Assembly (NCBI GenBank): GCA_011800805.1
Contig: MPNW01000001.1
Coordinates: 217,886-273,448, forward strand
From: Hirudo medicinalis
Taxonomy: Eukaryota > Annelida > Clitellata > Hirudinida > Hirudinidae
Direction: 5' to 3'
Length of the DNA stretch: 55,563 nucleotides
The translations under genes were made by a program, and so were the position numbers. The notes below the pieces were generated by a model that worked only from the letters and a program-made list of their open reading frames with translations, had not been told where the DNA came from and did not search any database. Positions 1-10,900 of the stretch are shown here, piece by piece; the first letter of the stretch is position 1, and every line of letters begins with the position of its first letter.

Positions 1-200
1 TTTGTGGACATCCTCCTTTGTCCTGACTGGCTATTTAAGAAGCTACGTCAGGGCATTCTTCCCTTCTCTCTCCTACTCTTCCGGCTACGTCGCTACGCTG
101 CTACTCCAGCAGTTATGTTGTCAGTCGGAGCATTGTTGCCGTTGTTGTAAATAAACTTTGTAGCAAACTCGTCTTCGTCGTCAATGCCGCTGTCGCTACA
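1..200 (+). mobile_element. LTR of a retrotransposon, 3' portion (window starts inside it)
   Basis: The stretch has LTR promoter and terminator features: a TATA-like TATTTAAG at 31-38 and an AATAAA signal at 150-155, and it ends in CTACA at 196-200. The other end of the window (55437-55563) begins TGTAG and runs into the same sequence. TGTAG...CTACA would be the short inverted ends of an LTR about 280 bases long. No clear primer-binding site follows position 200, so this copy is either a 3' LTR or a solo LTR. Superfamily is not decidable; Gypsy-like is a guess. Confidence 0.6.
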
Positions 201-280
201 GGTGTCTGCAAGATGTTGCTCCACTTTGTGTTCTCGGAGAGGCAAGGCCATTCATTCCGCACAATACATTCATTACTCTC

Positions 281-463
281 GTGATACAACTCATTTTGAC
301 CAAACTCGATTACTGCAATCCTCTGCTCATAAATGCTAATGACAAGCCTCATCGTCACTACCAAGGGTATCCGGAAAATTCATCCGGAACATTTATCGCG
401 GGAAAATCCTTAGGATTCCAGCTGCCCTCCCTGAGTTGCCCTCCCCCTAGACTTTCAGGTTGA
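281..463 (+). mobile_element. CR1/L2-like LINE fragment, C-terminal part of reverse transcriptase
   Basis: The frame reads LTKLDYCNPLLINANDK, which matches the conserved L-D-Y-C-N-x-L-L region shortly after the catalytic core of many animal LINE reverse transcriptases. It is short, lacks the YxDD box and is followed by degraded sequence. It is a dead fragment, not a host exon. Confidence 0.5.
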
Positions 464-856
464 CATTTAGCTTATCGATTGACGTGCAACATATTCGAGC
501 CACATAAAAGGAATCACCTTACCAGACACTCATCAAGTCACACTTGTTCTTCAGATCGTCTAATGATTTCTTCTGATCCGAAGAGTATATGCGGAACTAC
601 TCTGAGGCAATAGCCTACTTACTGTTCGTGTATTCTGTTAACTTTTTTATTAATTTACTGGTACTATGTTCATTCTGGGTTGTTATTGCTCCATAATCTG
701 ATTAATGCATGTAATAAATAAATGAATTAATTGAATTTTTACATTAATATTATTCCCAAAAACTATGGATGCTACTTGCAAATGCACCTTTTAGGAAAAC
801 CTTATTCTACATTATATAAGCTGAGGCACAAGCCATTTGACAGCAAGGAGAGACTG
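464..856. other. No gene seen; AT-rich LINE tail and spacer
   Basis: No open frame of note and no splice-consistent exon. AT-rich sequence with TAATAAATAAATGAATTAATTG near 712-733 resembles a LINE 3' tail. Confidence 0.5.
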
Positions 857-3540
857 TTAACAGCCCGGAAAGACGGATGACACTCGGAAAGACAAGAGGA
901 CCAGCAATCCAGGTGCACTTTTTACTGCTATGACGACAACAAATGTGATATGTCCCCAGGAATCCTGCCGAAAGGAGGGGGAGAATGACGAGTCCTCAAA
1001 TGACATCATGGTAATCGACACGGCTTTAACTCGGACCTTGAATTTGGAATCTGCCTTGGACAATGGCATGCCAAAATGTGAGTGTGCTTGCGGGAGACTG
1101 TTCAGAACGGAGAAGGGTTTAAAGATCCACTGCAGCAAGAAGGGCTGCTCAAATGTACCGATAAATCGTGCTGCCCCTGACAAGCGGTCAAGTAAAACGT
1201 CGAATAGCACCAGGCCGGAAGACAACCACAGTCCTGAGTGTGATTCAGCTTCGGTCCCCCAGTGAAGCCCTCCAAAGCAAAGGATAAAGTTTCCCTCCAG
1301 CAAGGAGAAGGGGAAGTGGCAAGAGTTGGACAATGTCTGAGGAAGATGATGAAAAAGGAATCTTAAATAACATCAGCTACAGAATTCATCTATCAGACAA
1401 GCCATAGAAAGTTCGGCCCAGATAAATCAAGCACATAAGCGAGTCGAAATCATCAAAAAGGCATAGAGAACTTGCGACTCTCAGGAAGGAAAAGAAAGTA
1501 CTTCGACGTCGCCGGAAAGAGGCTGATGAAAGTGAAAAGAATGGTCTAGCGGAGCTATGGAGTGATGTCAAGAGGCGAGCCAGGGATCTTCGCCGAGCAG
1601 AGAATGCCAGAATTAAGAAGTACGAAAGAAGGCGAGAAAGACAAAATTTCTTCAAGGACCCGTACAGATTTGGGAAATCATTGCATGACCCTCCAAAGTC
1701 GGGTGTGTTAAAAGTGGATCAGTCAGAACTAGAGAAGCATCTGTCAAGAACGTACAGTGATGACCTCCGCAGCGTTCCATTGGGCGAGAGGCAGGACACT
1801 CCAACGGTCCCGACAAACTCCTTCAATTTAGTGGTTCCATCCTATGAGGAAGTCAAGAGTGCCGTCAGAAAAGCCAGAAACAAGTCAGCGCCAGGACCCA
1901 ATGGGATCCCCTACCTCCTCTACAAGAGATGTCCCAGAGTAATAAAAATTCTGCGCTTGTTGAGTCAGCTTGGGAAATATAGTGCCTATAGTGGAAGCAA
2001 TGGAGACATAAACAGACTTACCAGGAAATGGCTGGGATTGCCTCCGGGGCTTTCTTCAGTCGCCCTCTAAAGCAGGAGCTCAAAACTGAAAATGCCATTC
2101 AGGTCCGTCGCTGAAGAGTTCAGAATTAGCAAGATCAGAACGCAGTTAATGATCAATAACTCCACGGACAGTACAATCTGTGGACCCAAGCCGCTGCTCA
2201 GATTTGGGAAAAAATTCAATGCCCAAGAGGAAATAGAAAAGTCAAAAGAAGTTCTGACTTTCGAGGAGATACGAGGCCCCATCCAAGTCGGTCGTCATGG
2301 AATTGGCTGGAGTCACTCCATCAGGTGGACACAGGCCAACGCCGCCCAAAGATCGGCGTTAATCATCCAAGAGAGGAAAAGGGATATAGAAAATGCCAGG
2401 ATCACAAAAGCAGTACAGCAATGCCAGCAAGGACAGTGGACAACGTGGGATGAAGCCCTGCAGAGACCAATCTCATGGAACGACATATGGAGCATGCCAC
2501 CGCTCCGGCTGTCTTTTGTGATAAGATCCCTGTATGACCAACTACCCTCTCAACCTGCGGAAATGGAGAATGGTAGAAGATTCCAGATGTGTGCTTTGTG
2601 GAGAAGTTCAGACGCTTCGGCATGTTTATCAAGTTGTAAGTATGCCCTAGCACAAGGTCGGTATACACGGCGGCACAACCAAGTATTGCAAATATTGGTT
2701 GAAGCAATGGAGTCAGCCTGTTCAAAGGAAAATGCTCGCGAGTCCGTCCCACAGAGGAGGATGTATTTTCTGCGAGAAGGCGCATCTCAGTATGCCAGGA
2801 ATAAATGCAATACCCCAAGGAGAGATCTCCTAGAGAATGCAAATGATTGGATGACAGCAGCCGACATCGGAGGGATGAGGGAGTATCCACAGGTGATTCA
2901 GGAGAGTGGATAAAGGCCAGATGCACTAATGGCATCCAAGAAAACAGACACCATCATCCTAGCATGACAGTTCCTTGGGAAGATAGGATGGAGCAGAGCA
3001 ACGAGATGTTCAAACGATATGCTCAAAAAAGACAAGTATTCTGAGCTCATAATATACACAGGGTATAAAGTGCACTTCTTTGTCATCGAAGTTGGAGCAC
3101 GGGGATTGGTGGGTAGGTCCAGTTACACCTTCCTTAGAAAGATTGGCCTACCAGGTAGAGAGAGGAACAAAGTTATGGAACGAATGTCGAAGGCTGCCGA
3201 AACGGCTTCCCATTGGTTGTGGACAACACGAGACAGCCAAAAGCATGTCTTCTTTAAGCAGCCAATGGTAGGAAGCGAGGTCCTCCCGTCAGGTCGGCTA
3301 GAGGTTTCCTCCCAAGTTGACGCATGCTAGGCCTACATAAACGGTGAAACAAGAGGCTGACTTTCAGTGCGTCGAGGAACGTGGACGAAGAAGGAGGAAC
3401 GAAGAAGAATTGTTGAGAGTTGGAAGTGGAGATAAAAAGTACAAGCCAGCAGAGACACCCGGCTGATCACCGGGTGCGGCCCAACCCCAGAAAGCGTCAG
3501 GAGATCAGGGCCGAAACGCTTGAAGACGGACTCCTCTGAG
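857..3540 (+). mobile_element. RLE-type (R2/NeSL-like) LINE, frameshifted and internally deleted copy 1
   Basis: A dead non-LTR retrotransposon read in several frames. An N-terminal CCHC finger lies at about 1077-1165 (CxCACGRLFRTEKGLKIHC...C). A Lys/Arg-rich stretch follows at 1450-1660, then the reverse transcriptase fingers motif KSAPGPNGIPYLLYK near 1885-1925. The RT palm is missing. A C-terminal region from 2092 holds the CxxC...HxxxxC knuckle (CVLCGEVQTLRHV, then SCKYALAQGRY in another frame), near 2585-2665. A restriction-like endonuclease region at 2900-3240 includes TVPWEDRMEQ and VIEVGARGLVGRSSYTFL. The knuckle followed by this endonuclease block is typical of R2/NeSL-type LINEs, which use an RLE rather than an APE nuclease; which clade is not decidable by eye. 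At least four frameshifts or stops break it. Its 3' tail reappears at 27.5 kb. Confidence 0.8.
3456..3521 (+). repeat. Structured 3' tail of RLE LINE (copy 1)
   Basis: A hairpin CACCCGG-(CTGATCA)-CCGGGTG occupies 3456-3476. A second pairing, AAGCGT (3492-3497) with ACGCTT (3516-3521), follows. The other copy at 27523-27593 keeps both helices with changed bases. In R2-type LINEs the 3' UTR RNA fold is what the reverse transcriptase recognises; that this applies here is inference. Confidence 0.6.
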
Positions 3541-4834
3541 TATATATATATGAGTAATGTTAATTTAAAAGTGATATATGTAAAAAAAAACCTATAAAAG
3601 TATATTGTGAGAACATTATTTGATCAGATATAACATATAACTATGTTCACATTAACTTAACTGAGGCAATATAAGGTAATATAAGCTTCATTTTGCCCCT
3701 TTGATAGTGGTACAGAAAACAAGTCCAATCAAAAAAAAAAATCTAAAGCAGATCTAAACAATCAAGTATATCATGTGGTCAATAAGATACTTTACCAACA
3801 TGATAGTTTTTTAAAGTTTATAATACACGTTGTTGGGGCAGTGTCCTAAATATCTTACAATCAAAAATAAGATCAACGTCGATCCCAAAATACATTTATT
3901 CCTTACAAACTATCTCCGCTGAAATAAATTTTTAGTGATGGGACCGTCATTTCGTGTGATATAACAAAGGCAATCACTGCTGGGATGATTTGATGCTCCT
4001 CTGAAAAGTGATTTTTATCTTTTCCCATTTTGCCTCGGTATCCCGGCCGTTTTACACACCTTCTCCTATTCTTGAAATTGTTTTGCTTATTGTTCTAAAA
4101 CAATGTTGTTATATGGTTTCAGGGTCAGGGCCACCGACAGAAATTACTGCCTTTAAGTTATTTTCATTTACATTATTTGTCAAAGAGTTTTGCTCTTGGT
4201 TAGCGTGTAGACACTATTCGGGCTCGAAGATCAATCCTTGATGCTCAATCTTGATTGATGAAATCTCGCAAAAATAAAGTTGTTGAAAAATGGATAAGAA
4301 CTTTCATCGCCAGTTGACATCAACGAATGTACCATCGAGACCGTACAACAAAAGGAAGGGATATCCGCAATTTCTAATTTCGAAATAATACATTTTCTAT
4401 AGAATTTCACTTAAAGTTAAAACCAAGATGGAAAGAGGGTTAATTTTACATCGTGTCATAATTCAGGCACATTTTGTTTAAAATAACGATTACCGCCTAG
4501 CTTCTACTAAATTGCACAAGGTGATGAAACACTAACTGACATATTATATGATTCATCTTCATTTCCTATTTCAATACATGTCGTAAATTGCGTTTTTGTA
4601 GGTTTTGAAATGAAAACTAATAATTGTTAATAAATATTAGATATGTGGCAACGCATCTCATATCATTATCAATACCTACTTGTAAACAAAGTGAATGCTA
4701 GCGGTAAACATATTATAATGTAGAGTAGGATTTTACCAGCGAAAGCTCTATGATAATCCAATAAATATTATTTCAATATCAGTCGAAAAACTGTAAAACG
4801 TGATTATGTCATGCATTATCGGATTAAGCAAGCT
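3541..4834. other. Intergenic, no gene seen
   Basis: AT-rich sequence with short TA repeats at 3540-3552. The open frame 4008-4241 has no recognisable motif and no splice support. The 5' UTR and promoter of the following gene should lie in the right part. Confidence 0.5.
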
Positions 4835-7800
4835 ATGGATATAGACGAGGTAAAAATTTCTGATAGTTCGACGATGGAGGATATGCCCGAGAGTCTCCCT
4901 CCTGAGGTTAACTTTTGAAATTATTTTATTGCAATCATTTTATTTAATGTATTAGTGTTTTAAAGGTTGAAGAGGGTAACATCGAGTACAAGGTCAGTGT
5001 AAACTGTGTCGTTTATTCGACGATGTATTTTGATGATATTTAACCGTGGAGTTTCCATTTATTAATATGTAATCTATTAATAATTTGCATTCAAAGAGAA
5101 AACTTGTTAATCCATCTGATCTCAGATTGGAACACTTAGTCACACAAATGAAGTATAGATTACAAGAAGGTAATTTAATGATAATTTGATGTAATTATTA
5201 ATTACAATTTCAATTAGTAGATCAACTAAAGCGGACATTGATTTTGTGAAATTGAAGTTAATTTTTGTTTTAAATTGTTAATTTAAATGATAGATCTAGA
5301 TTGTGATTTTTTTTAAAATTTGGTCTTGCATGAAGCAGAATGTTACTGTCTCTTTTTTCAGTTGTTTCTATTTTGTTTGTTCATGCAGGTGTTTGCCAAC
5401 ATATGTTAACTATAACCATTAATAACAAATTTTTAATTATCTGCTTTTGGCATATTAATGCAATAGTTTAGTTATTATTTTTGTTCATCACTGGAGAATG
5501 AAGGTGTGTAATGAAGATAATAGTGTTTACAGTTTGTATTTAGCCGATCGTTTGAGTGCCTTTTGTATCCGAAAGGGACGTGAAGGCACTTTTTAATCGA
5601 TCTACCGTTTATATAGCTCCCCTACCTGAGGGCGCTCCATGGCGTTGCAGGCTGGGTTGCGAACACGACACATTACGATTGTTGCTATTACGACCTCACG
5701 CAGGAATGCAACCCATTCGGCCAACCTGCACGTTTCCTTGTGACATTTAAATTATATGTTGGTAATAACAGTTAATTTGAATGACACTATATGTTATCAG
5801 AGAAAATATGATATATTTATGTTAATATACTTAATGACTTTTGTCATTTTGAACAGGTAATGGAGAGGCACTTTATGAATTAGGAGTGGAGGATTGTGGG
5901 AAATTGGCAGGACTTGATGATGATGAAATGGATGCTTCTCTGACAACAATTAATAACATGGCCACCAGGTTAACATTCAATCATTGATTTCATGCATTCA
6001 CACTTCTGAAGCGTCTTACATGTTACATTCACCAAGTAATTAATGCCAAAGATTTATTCACAATTTAGTGGAAGTAAAGATTGTTATCGTTGCGATTGTC
6101 CACAACAGGTTGGGCGCCTCGGTCTCCGTGATACGAGAGAAGTTCTTAGAGGGTGGCCGGAGAAAGAGGGTTGTTGAAGTTTTGGTGAGGAAAATTCAAG
6201 AAGATCACAAGGTAAATTTAAGAAATTTCAGCCCAAAAATTGTGTGGAATGAAAATGTTACTTAATGCATAACTATCAAGCAACACTTACAGACTTTTAT
6301 TAATCCATAAAAGTTTGTACAGCATTATAATACTTTTGAAAAATTGAAATCTGGACATAGAAAATAAAGTTCAACAAGCTAATCACTGATATTTTCTGAG
6401 GACCAATTCTTCTGCAATAAACTTAAACTGTGTTATCCTCATACTGAGCATTTATCTGTTTACTAACATATCTTTTAATTGAATTAACACCATACGCACA
6501 CTGTTACAGCTTGTTGATCTCAGATTGGCAGTTTTGGGGAATGTTGATTCTGGAAAAAGTACCATCCTTGGAGTTCTGACTCAAGGAGAACTTGATAATG
6601 GAAGAGGAAGAGCAAGGTATGTTGGCTAAGAGATCATGTTTTGCATTTGCAAAGGTTCTAAGATGGCGATTGAATTGCACAGGATGCAAAGTATGTCTGC
6701 ATATTAAGTTGTGGTTAATTAATGATTGTGATATAATTACACGTCCTAAGTAAGACTCCCTTGGAATGTGTAAACTGCCGAACGACCGTTTCTTTCATTA
6801 ATTATCAGGTTCCTATCGAGGAATAAGTTTTTTGACAAATGTATACTGTGTATTTATGTCGTCTCCTCGAGTTATAAAAAGACATAAACATTAATTTATT
6901 TATGGTGCAAGTGTAAATTATAAATTTAAATTAATCCACTTTTTTGATCACTTCACAAGCCTGGTTTCAAATCAGGCTATTAATGATCATGTTCTTAAGA
7001 ATCTTTACATAAGCCTTTTTCAAATTGCATTTATGATTTTTATCCACAAAGTATCAAAGTTCTCTTTAATATCATGGTAATATCTTACCTTTTTTTTGTT
7101 ACCTTTGAACAAATTGATAAATTCTCACGATGTGATTAATAGATAGCGATAGACGTGGCATGACATTTTGCATTTCTTGTTTATTTAATGACAAAGTTAA
7201 TTGTAGGCTGAATCTCTTCAGACATCTCCATGAAATACAAAGTGGTCGAACATCGAGCATAAGCCATGAAATTCTTGGATTTGGGCCTCAAGATCAGGTA
7301 AAAGACATCAAATGCTTATAATACTTATAAATACACAAATTTGAGAGCTGCTTTACATTTAGCTATTAAGTTTAACTCAACAAAAATAAGCTTACTTAAA
7401 TTTCCTTTTATTTATTTTCTTAATTTTAATGGGGAAGTGTTCAAATACAGGTTGTGAATTATAGTGAGTCAAGAACAGTGGAGGACATAATAGATGGATC
7501 ATGCAAGATTGTGTCTTTTATTGATCTTTGTGGCCATCACAAATATCTCAAGACAACAATATTTGGTCTCACTGGTTATTCTCCCGATTATGCTCTTCTT
7601 GTTGTCAGTGCCAACACAGGATTAGGTGAATTTTTCAAATATTGCTCGTAACATAACTCAAAATAAAAGCGCCGATGAGGGTAATACAAATTCTTTTATA
7701 AAGCCAACCATTTGTGACTTGAAAAATGATGTTTTGGATTCTAAAGAGCACAAGCTCACAATTTTATTGTAAGTTGTAAATAGGTTGAAATTACATTTTG

Positions 7801-10448
7801 TAACCATCCTAATCCAGCATAACTAGTTAGGCAATGGTTAATTAATTATCATGCACACAAGTGAGGTTTTAAGTCTTACCGACGCCATAATTGCTTTCTT
7901 TTGTTGTAGTTGGCATGACTAAAGAGCATCTTGGGTATGCTCTTGCTTTAAAGCTTCCAGCATTTGTGGTAGTGAACAAAGTCGACGTTTCAAAACCCGC
8001 CCAGCTGGAGCGCACGCTCGTGCAACTCGAGCGACTCATCAAAGGGCCTGGTTGCGGCAAGATTCCCTTCAGGGTCGAACACGAACAAGATGCAATAGCT
8101 ACTGCTCATAACTTCAATCTGGAGAGGTTTCATCATCACTTAACATTTTCAATAAATTTTGTAGTTGTCTGATTTGTGATTCTGGTGCTTTTTGATAGGA
8201 TATGTCCTATCATTGCAATATCCTGCGTAACGGGTCATAACCTCGACCTCTTGTTAAAGTTCCTTCAGGTCCTCCCACCATCAAATCATGACCGAGAAAA
8301 ACTTGCTAATGATCTTGCAGAATTTCAGGTTATTATTATTTTTGTGGAGGTTGAATTTTCTTTGTAAATTTGGGTGATAATTTCAGTGAAGTTAACTATT
8401 TTGCCTTTTCTGAAAATAACTCAATTACTCTGAGAAAAATGTGAGAATGTTATCACTTATTAGATTGATGAGGTTTACACCCTGTCTGGAGTGGGTACCA
8501 TAGTTAGTGGTGCCATGTTGAGGGGATCATTGAAGGAAGGAGATAGACTAATGATTGGCCCTGGGCATCAGGGACAGTTTGCAGAGATAAAAGTCATGTC
8601 GATCCATCGCAACAGACTTCCGTGCAGGATGGTTGCTGCCGGACAGACTGCTTGCATTTCTGTTGGAAAGTTTGAGGAGTTTATAATCAGAAGGGTGAGT
8701 TTGATGCTTTTTATAAGTATGTGAGAGCTCATGTGTAACAGCGCCCGACACATTAATGATTTTATCCTTGCCAGAATCCTAATTATGTTATGAAGCTTTT
8801 TAAAGCTAAACGCTTTTTATTGGTTGCGTCTATGTTTTTATTTAACATGTTTCCTAAATTTCGTCCATCGCTACTGTTTAATCCTGGCTGTTCTAGTCAT
8901 TAAACCTGGACATAACTACTGGATTTATAGAGCTTAAATGATCTTGAACTCTCCCGACACTCTGATTAAATCAATTTTTCGTTCCTGCGCATGGACTACT
9001 GAACATCTCATTATCGCCATGTTTGTTTACAGTTCAGAACTTTTTCGCTCACTTAACCCGGCTTCTGACAATAGTCGAATTGAAAAAGCCCTAAGAAAAG
9101 TTCTCTTCAAATTCAAAACATGGTGTCCCCGCAGCTGTTCTTCATCCAAAACAGGCAATGACCGTACTTTTACTTACTTGCCTAGCATGAGATGTGAGCA
9201 AAAATCGCTCCCCCGCAACTCAAGATTGGATCGCTCAATTCGAGGTCCGCTGCCAACAAAGCCGCCCTCCTTCACAATATCTTGCAAGAAAATCATCTCG
9301 AAGTGCTTGCAATTACTGAAACCTGAATTCCTTCAGATGCACCCCAGGCGATCAAAACTGACTTAGCTCCTCCTCTCCCCTTCTTACTTTGTGGCGACTT
9401 CAACTACCCACTCACACCTCAATTGGATGATGAACTGTCCCTCCTACTCAGCAAGCTTAGACTCATTCAGCAAATCAACTTCCCCACTCACAACCTCAGC
9501 CAAACATTCGATCTTGCCATCACTCCCTCCAACCAAAACATTTCCATCAAAGTCTCCGGCAAAAACGTCACATGTCGGGTCATCTTCTTTTAGAGTTCAC
9601 CACCTCCCATGTTAGACCTCCGTGGTCAGTCAAGAAGCACATTTATCGACCACTGAAAAAAGTAAACTAGGATGGCTTTTCCAAAGACCTTGAAACAGCA
9701 CCAGCGACCCTACTGGCTGCCGAAACGGACGTGTGAGGAGCCCGAGATCGGAGTCATCAAACTTCCTCAACATTCCCATCCCGAGGAACAAGTTCAAAGC
9801 AAAATCCTTCAAGTTCTCTGCCCCTCAGACATGGAATGGCCTATCCCCACAACTCAGGGCCTCTGATTCATTCAGCCTCTTCAAGGCTAACCTCAACACC
9901 CACCTTTTCCCACAGTAGTGAAGGACGAAGCACCCCTGACGCTCACGCTTATGGCGCTCTACAAATACATATATTATTATTATTATTAAATGAAATGATG
10001 TCATATTACAGATTATGTTATTCATATATTTGTTAACTTTCATATCAAAGTTTTAAAAAATGATGCTCATTTCTCAGGGCCAGGTTCTCATCAGTCCATT
10101 GAAAAATTCACATGCCTGCATTGAGTTTGAAGCAGACATATGTGTGCTCTATCACAACAAGATCATTTGCAGAGGTTTCCAAGCTGTCGTCCACGTAGGA
10201 AATGTCCGACAAACTGCAAGAATTATAAGGATGAATAAGGTAACTTGCCTTTGCAGCACTTAATTTTACATTTTTTACTGCACGTCTTTTGTGGTATTTT
10301 ATTTGTTCAGAATGGAATACAAATGAACGAGAAGGCAGTGGTGACGTTTCGCTTCATCAACAGGCCAGAATATCTAAGAGTGGGATCGAGGCTACTATTC
10401 CGCGAAGGGAGAACTAAAGGAATGGGCGAAATCACAAACATTATTTAG
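4835..10448 (+). CDS. GTPBP2: GTP-binding protein 2 (GTPBP2), translational-GTPase family
   Basis: Thirteen coding exons: 4835-4906, 4966-4992, 5097-5169, 5857-5968, 6109-6211, 6510-6616, 7207-7297, 7451-7625, 7910-8126, 8199-8328, 8464-8694, 10078-10239, 10311-10448. Phases close and give 545 residues (human about 600). The GTPase core has the P-loop GNVDSGKST (139-147), the G3 motif DLCG (220-223) and NKVD (276-279). The switch region reads [25 protein letters not shown] and the bare stretch before VVNYSESRT match GTPBP2 better than GTPBP1. Two EF-Tu-like beta-barrel domains follow (from about 370), ending in a conserved [14 protein letters not shown]. In mammals GTPBP2 works with Pelota in rescue of stalled ribosomes in the cytosol; function here is inferred from homology. 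The first ATG gives the family's acidic N-terminus. Introns 3 and 11 carry LINE fragments. Confidence 0.97.
5600..5750 (+). mobile_element. RLE LINE fragment in GTPBP2 intron 3
   Basis: The stretch around GACACATTACGA...GGCCAACCTGCAC resembles 27318-27390 (GACACATTATGA...AGCCAACCTGCAC), which lies just upstream of the structured tail in RLE LINE copy 2. It is therefore a third, short relic of the same family. The 64-residue open frame here is not a host exon because the flanking exons splice across it in phase. Confidence 0.6.
8938..9990 (+). mobile_element. CR1/L2-like LINE, internally deleted, in GTPBP2 intron 11
   Basis: Pieces in several frames: an endonuclease-like part ending [20 protein letters not shown] (about 9390-9450), then a jump to the typical C-terminal block [14 protein letters not shown]...[12 protein letters not shown] (about 9800-9918). 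The reverse transcriptase between them is gone. The 3' end, GCGCTCTACAAATACATATA followed by ATT repeats (9955-9990), is typical of CR1/L2 tails. The element lies in the sense orientation in a 1.4 kb intron whose neighbours in the gene are mostly shorter. Confidence 0.75.
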
Positions 10449-10681
10449 GACTTGAATCCATCAGCCTTTTGTCATATCTGACTAATGCATTTGTGACTGA
10501 TGCCATTATTTTATCCCAATAATTCTCCTTTCGGATGGTGTTAGGCAAGTGACAAATGCTGACTTCTTTTATGCTATAATGGATGCAATTGCAAAATTTT
10601 TAAACATCTCAGAGTGCCCAGATATCCAAGTTTGGTGTTTTAGTTTATTTTAAGTTTCATGTTTGAGCTTGGGATGGCTGG

Positions 10682-10687
10682 AATAAA
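10682..10687 (+). terminator. Poly(A) signal AATAAA of GTPBP2
   Basis: The first canonical AATAAA downstream of the GTPBP2 stop codon, 234 bases after it. Confidence 0.5.
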
Positions 10688-10852
10688 GGGCTGATATGGT
10701 TATCAATCTGGGTGATGGACATGCTTATTAAAAGGATAATATTCAAGTAATTCTCAGCCAATAATCCATTGAAAAAAACATCCAATTCCAGGCAATAGGC
10801 AACTTAGTTGGAAATTAAAATAAATGTTGGAAAATAGCTCAATTCATCATCT

Positions 10853-10858
10853 TTATTA
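10853..10858 (-). terminator. Poly(A) signal AATAAA of MED7
   Basis: TTTATT on the plus strand, i.e. AATAAA on the minus strand, 42 bases past the MED7 stop codon. Confidence 0.6.
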
Positions 10859-10900
10859 ATAGCACATAATTTTGCAAAGCAAATAATACGTGTAAAAATA

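Larger units (their letters stand above)
10449..10900. other. Convergent intergenic spacer
   Basis: The spacer separates the 3' ends of GTPBP2 (+) and MED7 (-), 452 bases. It holds both poly(A) signals and no coding signal. Confidence 0.7.

Noticed and set aside
1386..1655. Minus-strand 89-residue open frame rich in Arg, Ser and Leu
   Set aside because: It is the antisense shadow of the Lys/Arg-rich part of the RLE LINE; its composition follows from that.
3461..3521. Hammerhead ribozyme in the LINE tail (CTGATCA ... CGAAAC)
   Set aside because: The hammerhead core needs CTGATGA; both copies have C at the invariant G (TGATCA), and the bases form a hairpin loop instead.
4008..4241. 77-residue hydrophobic frame upstream of GTPBP2
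   Set aside because: AT-rich random frame with no conserved features and no acceptor or donor in phase.
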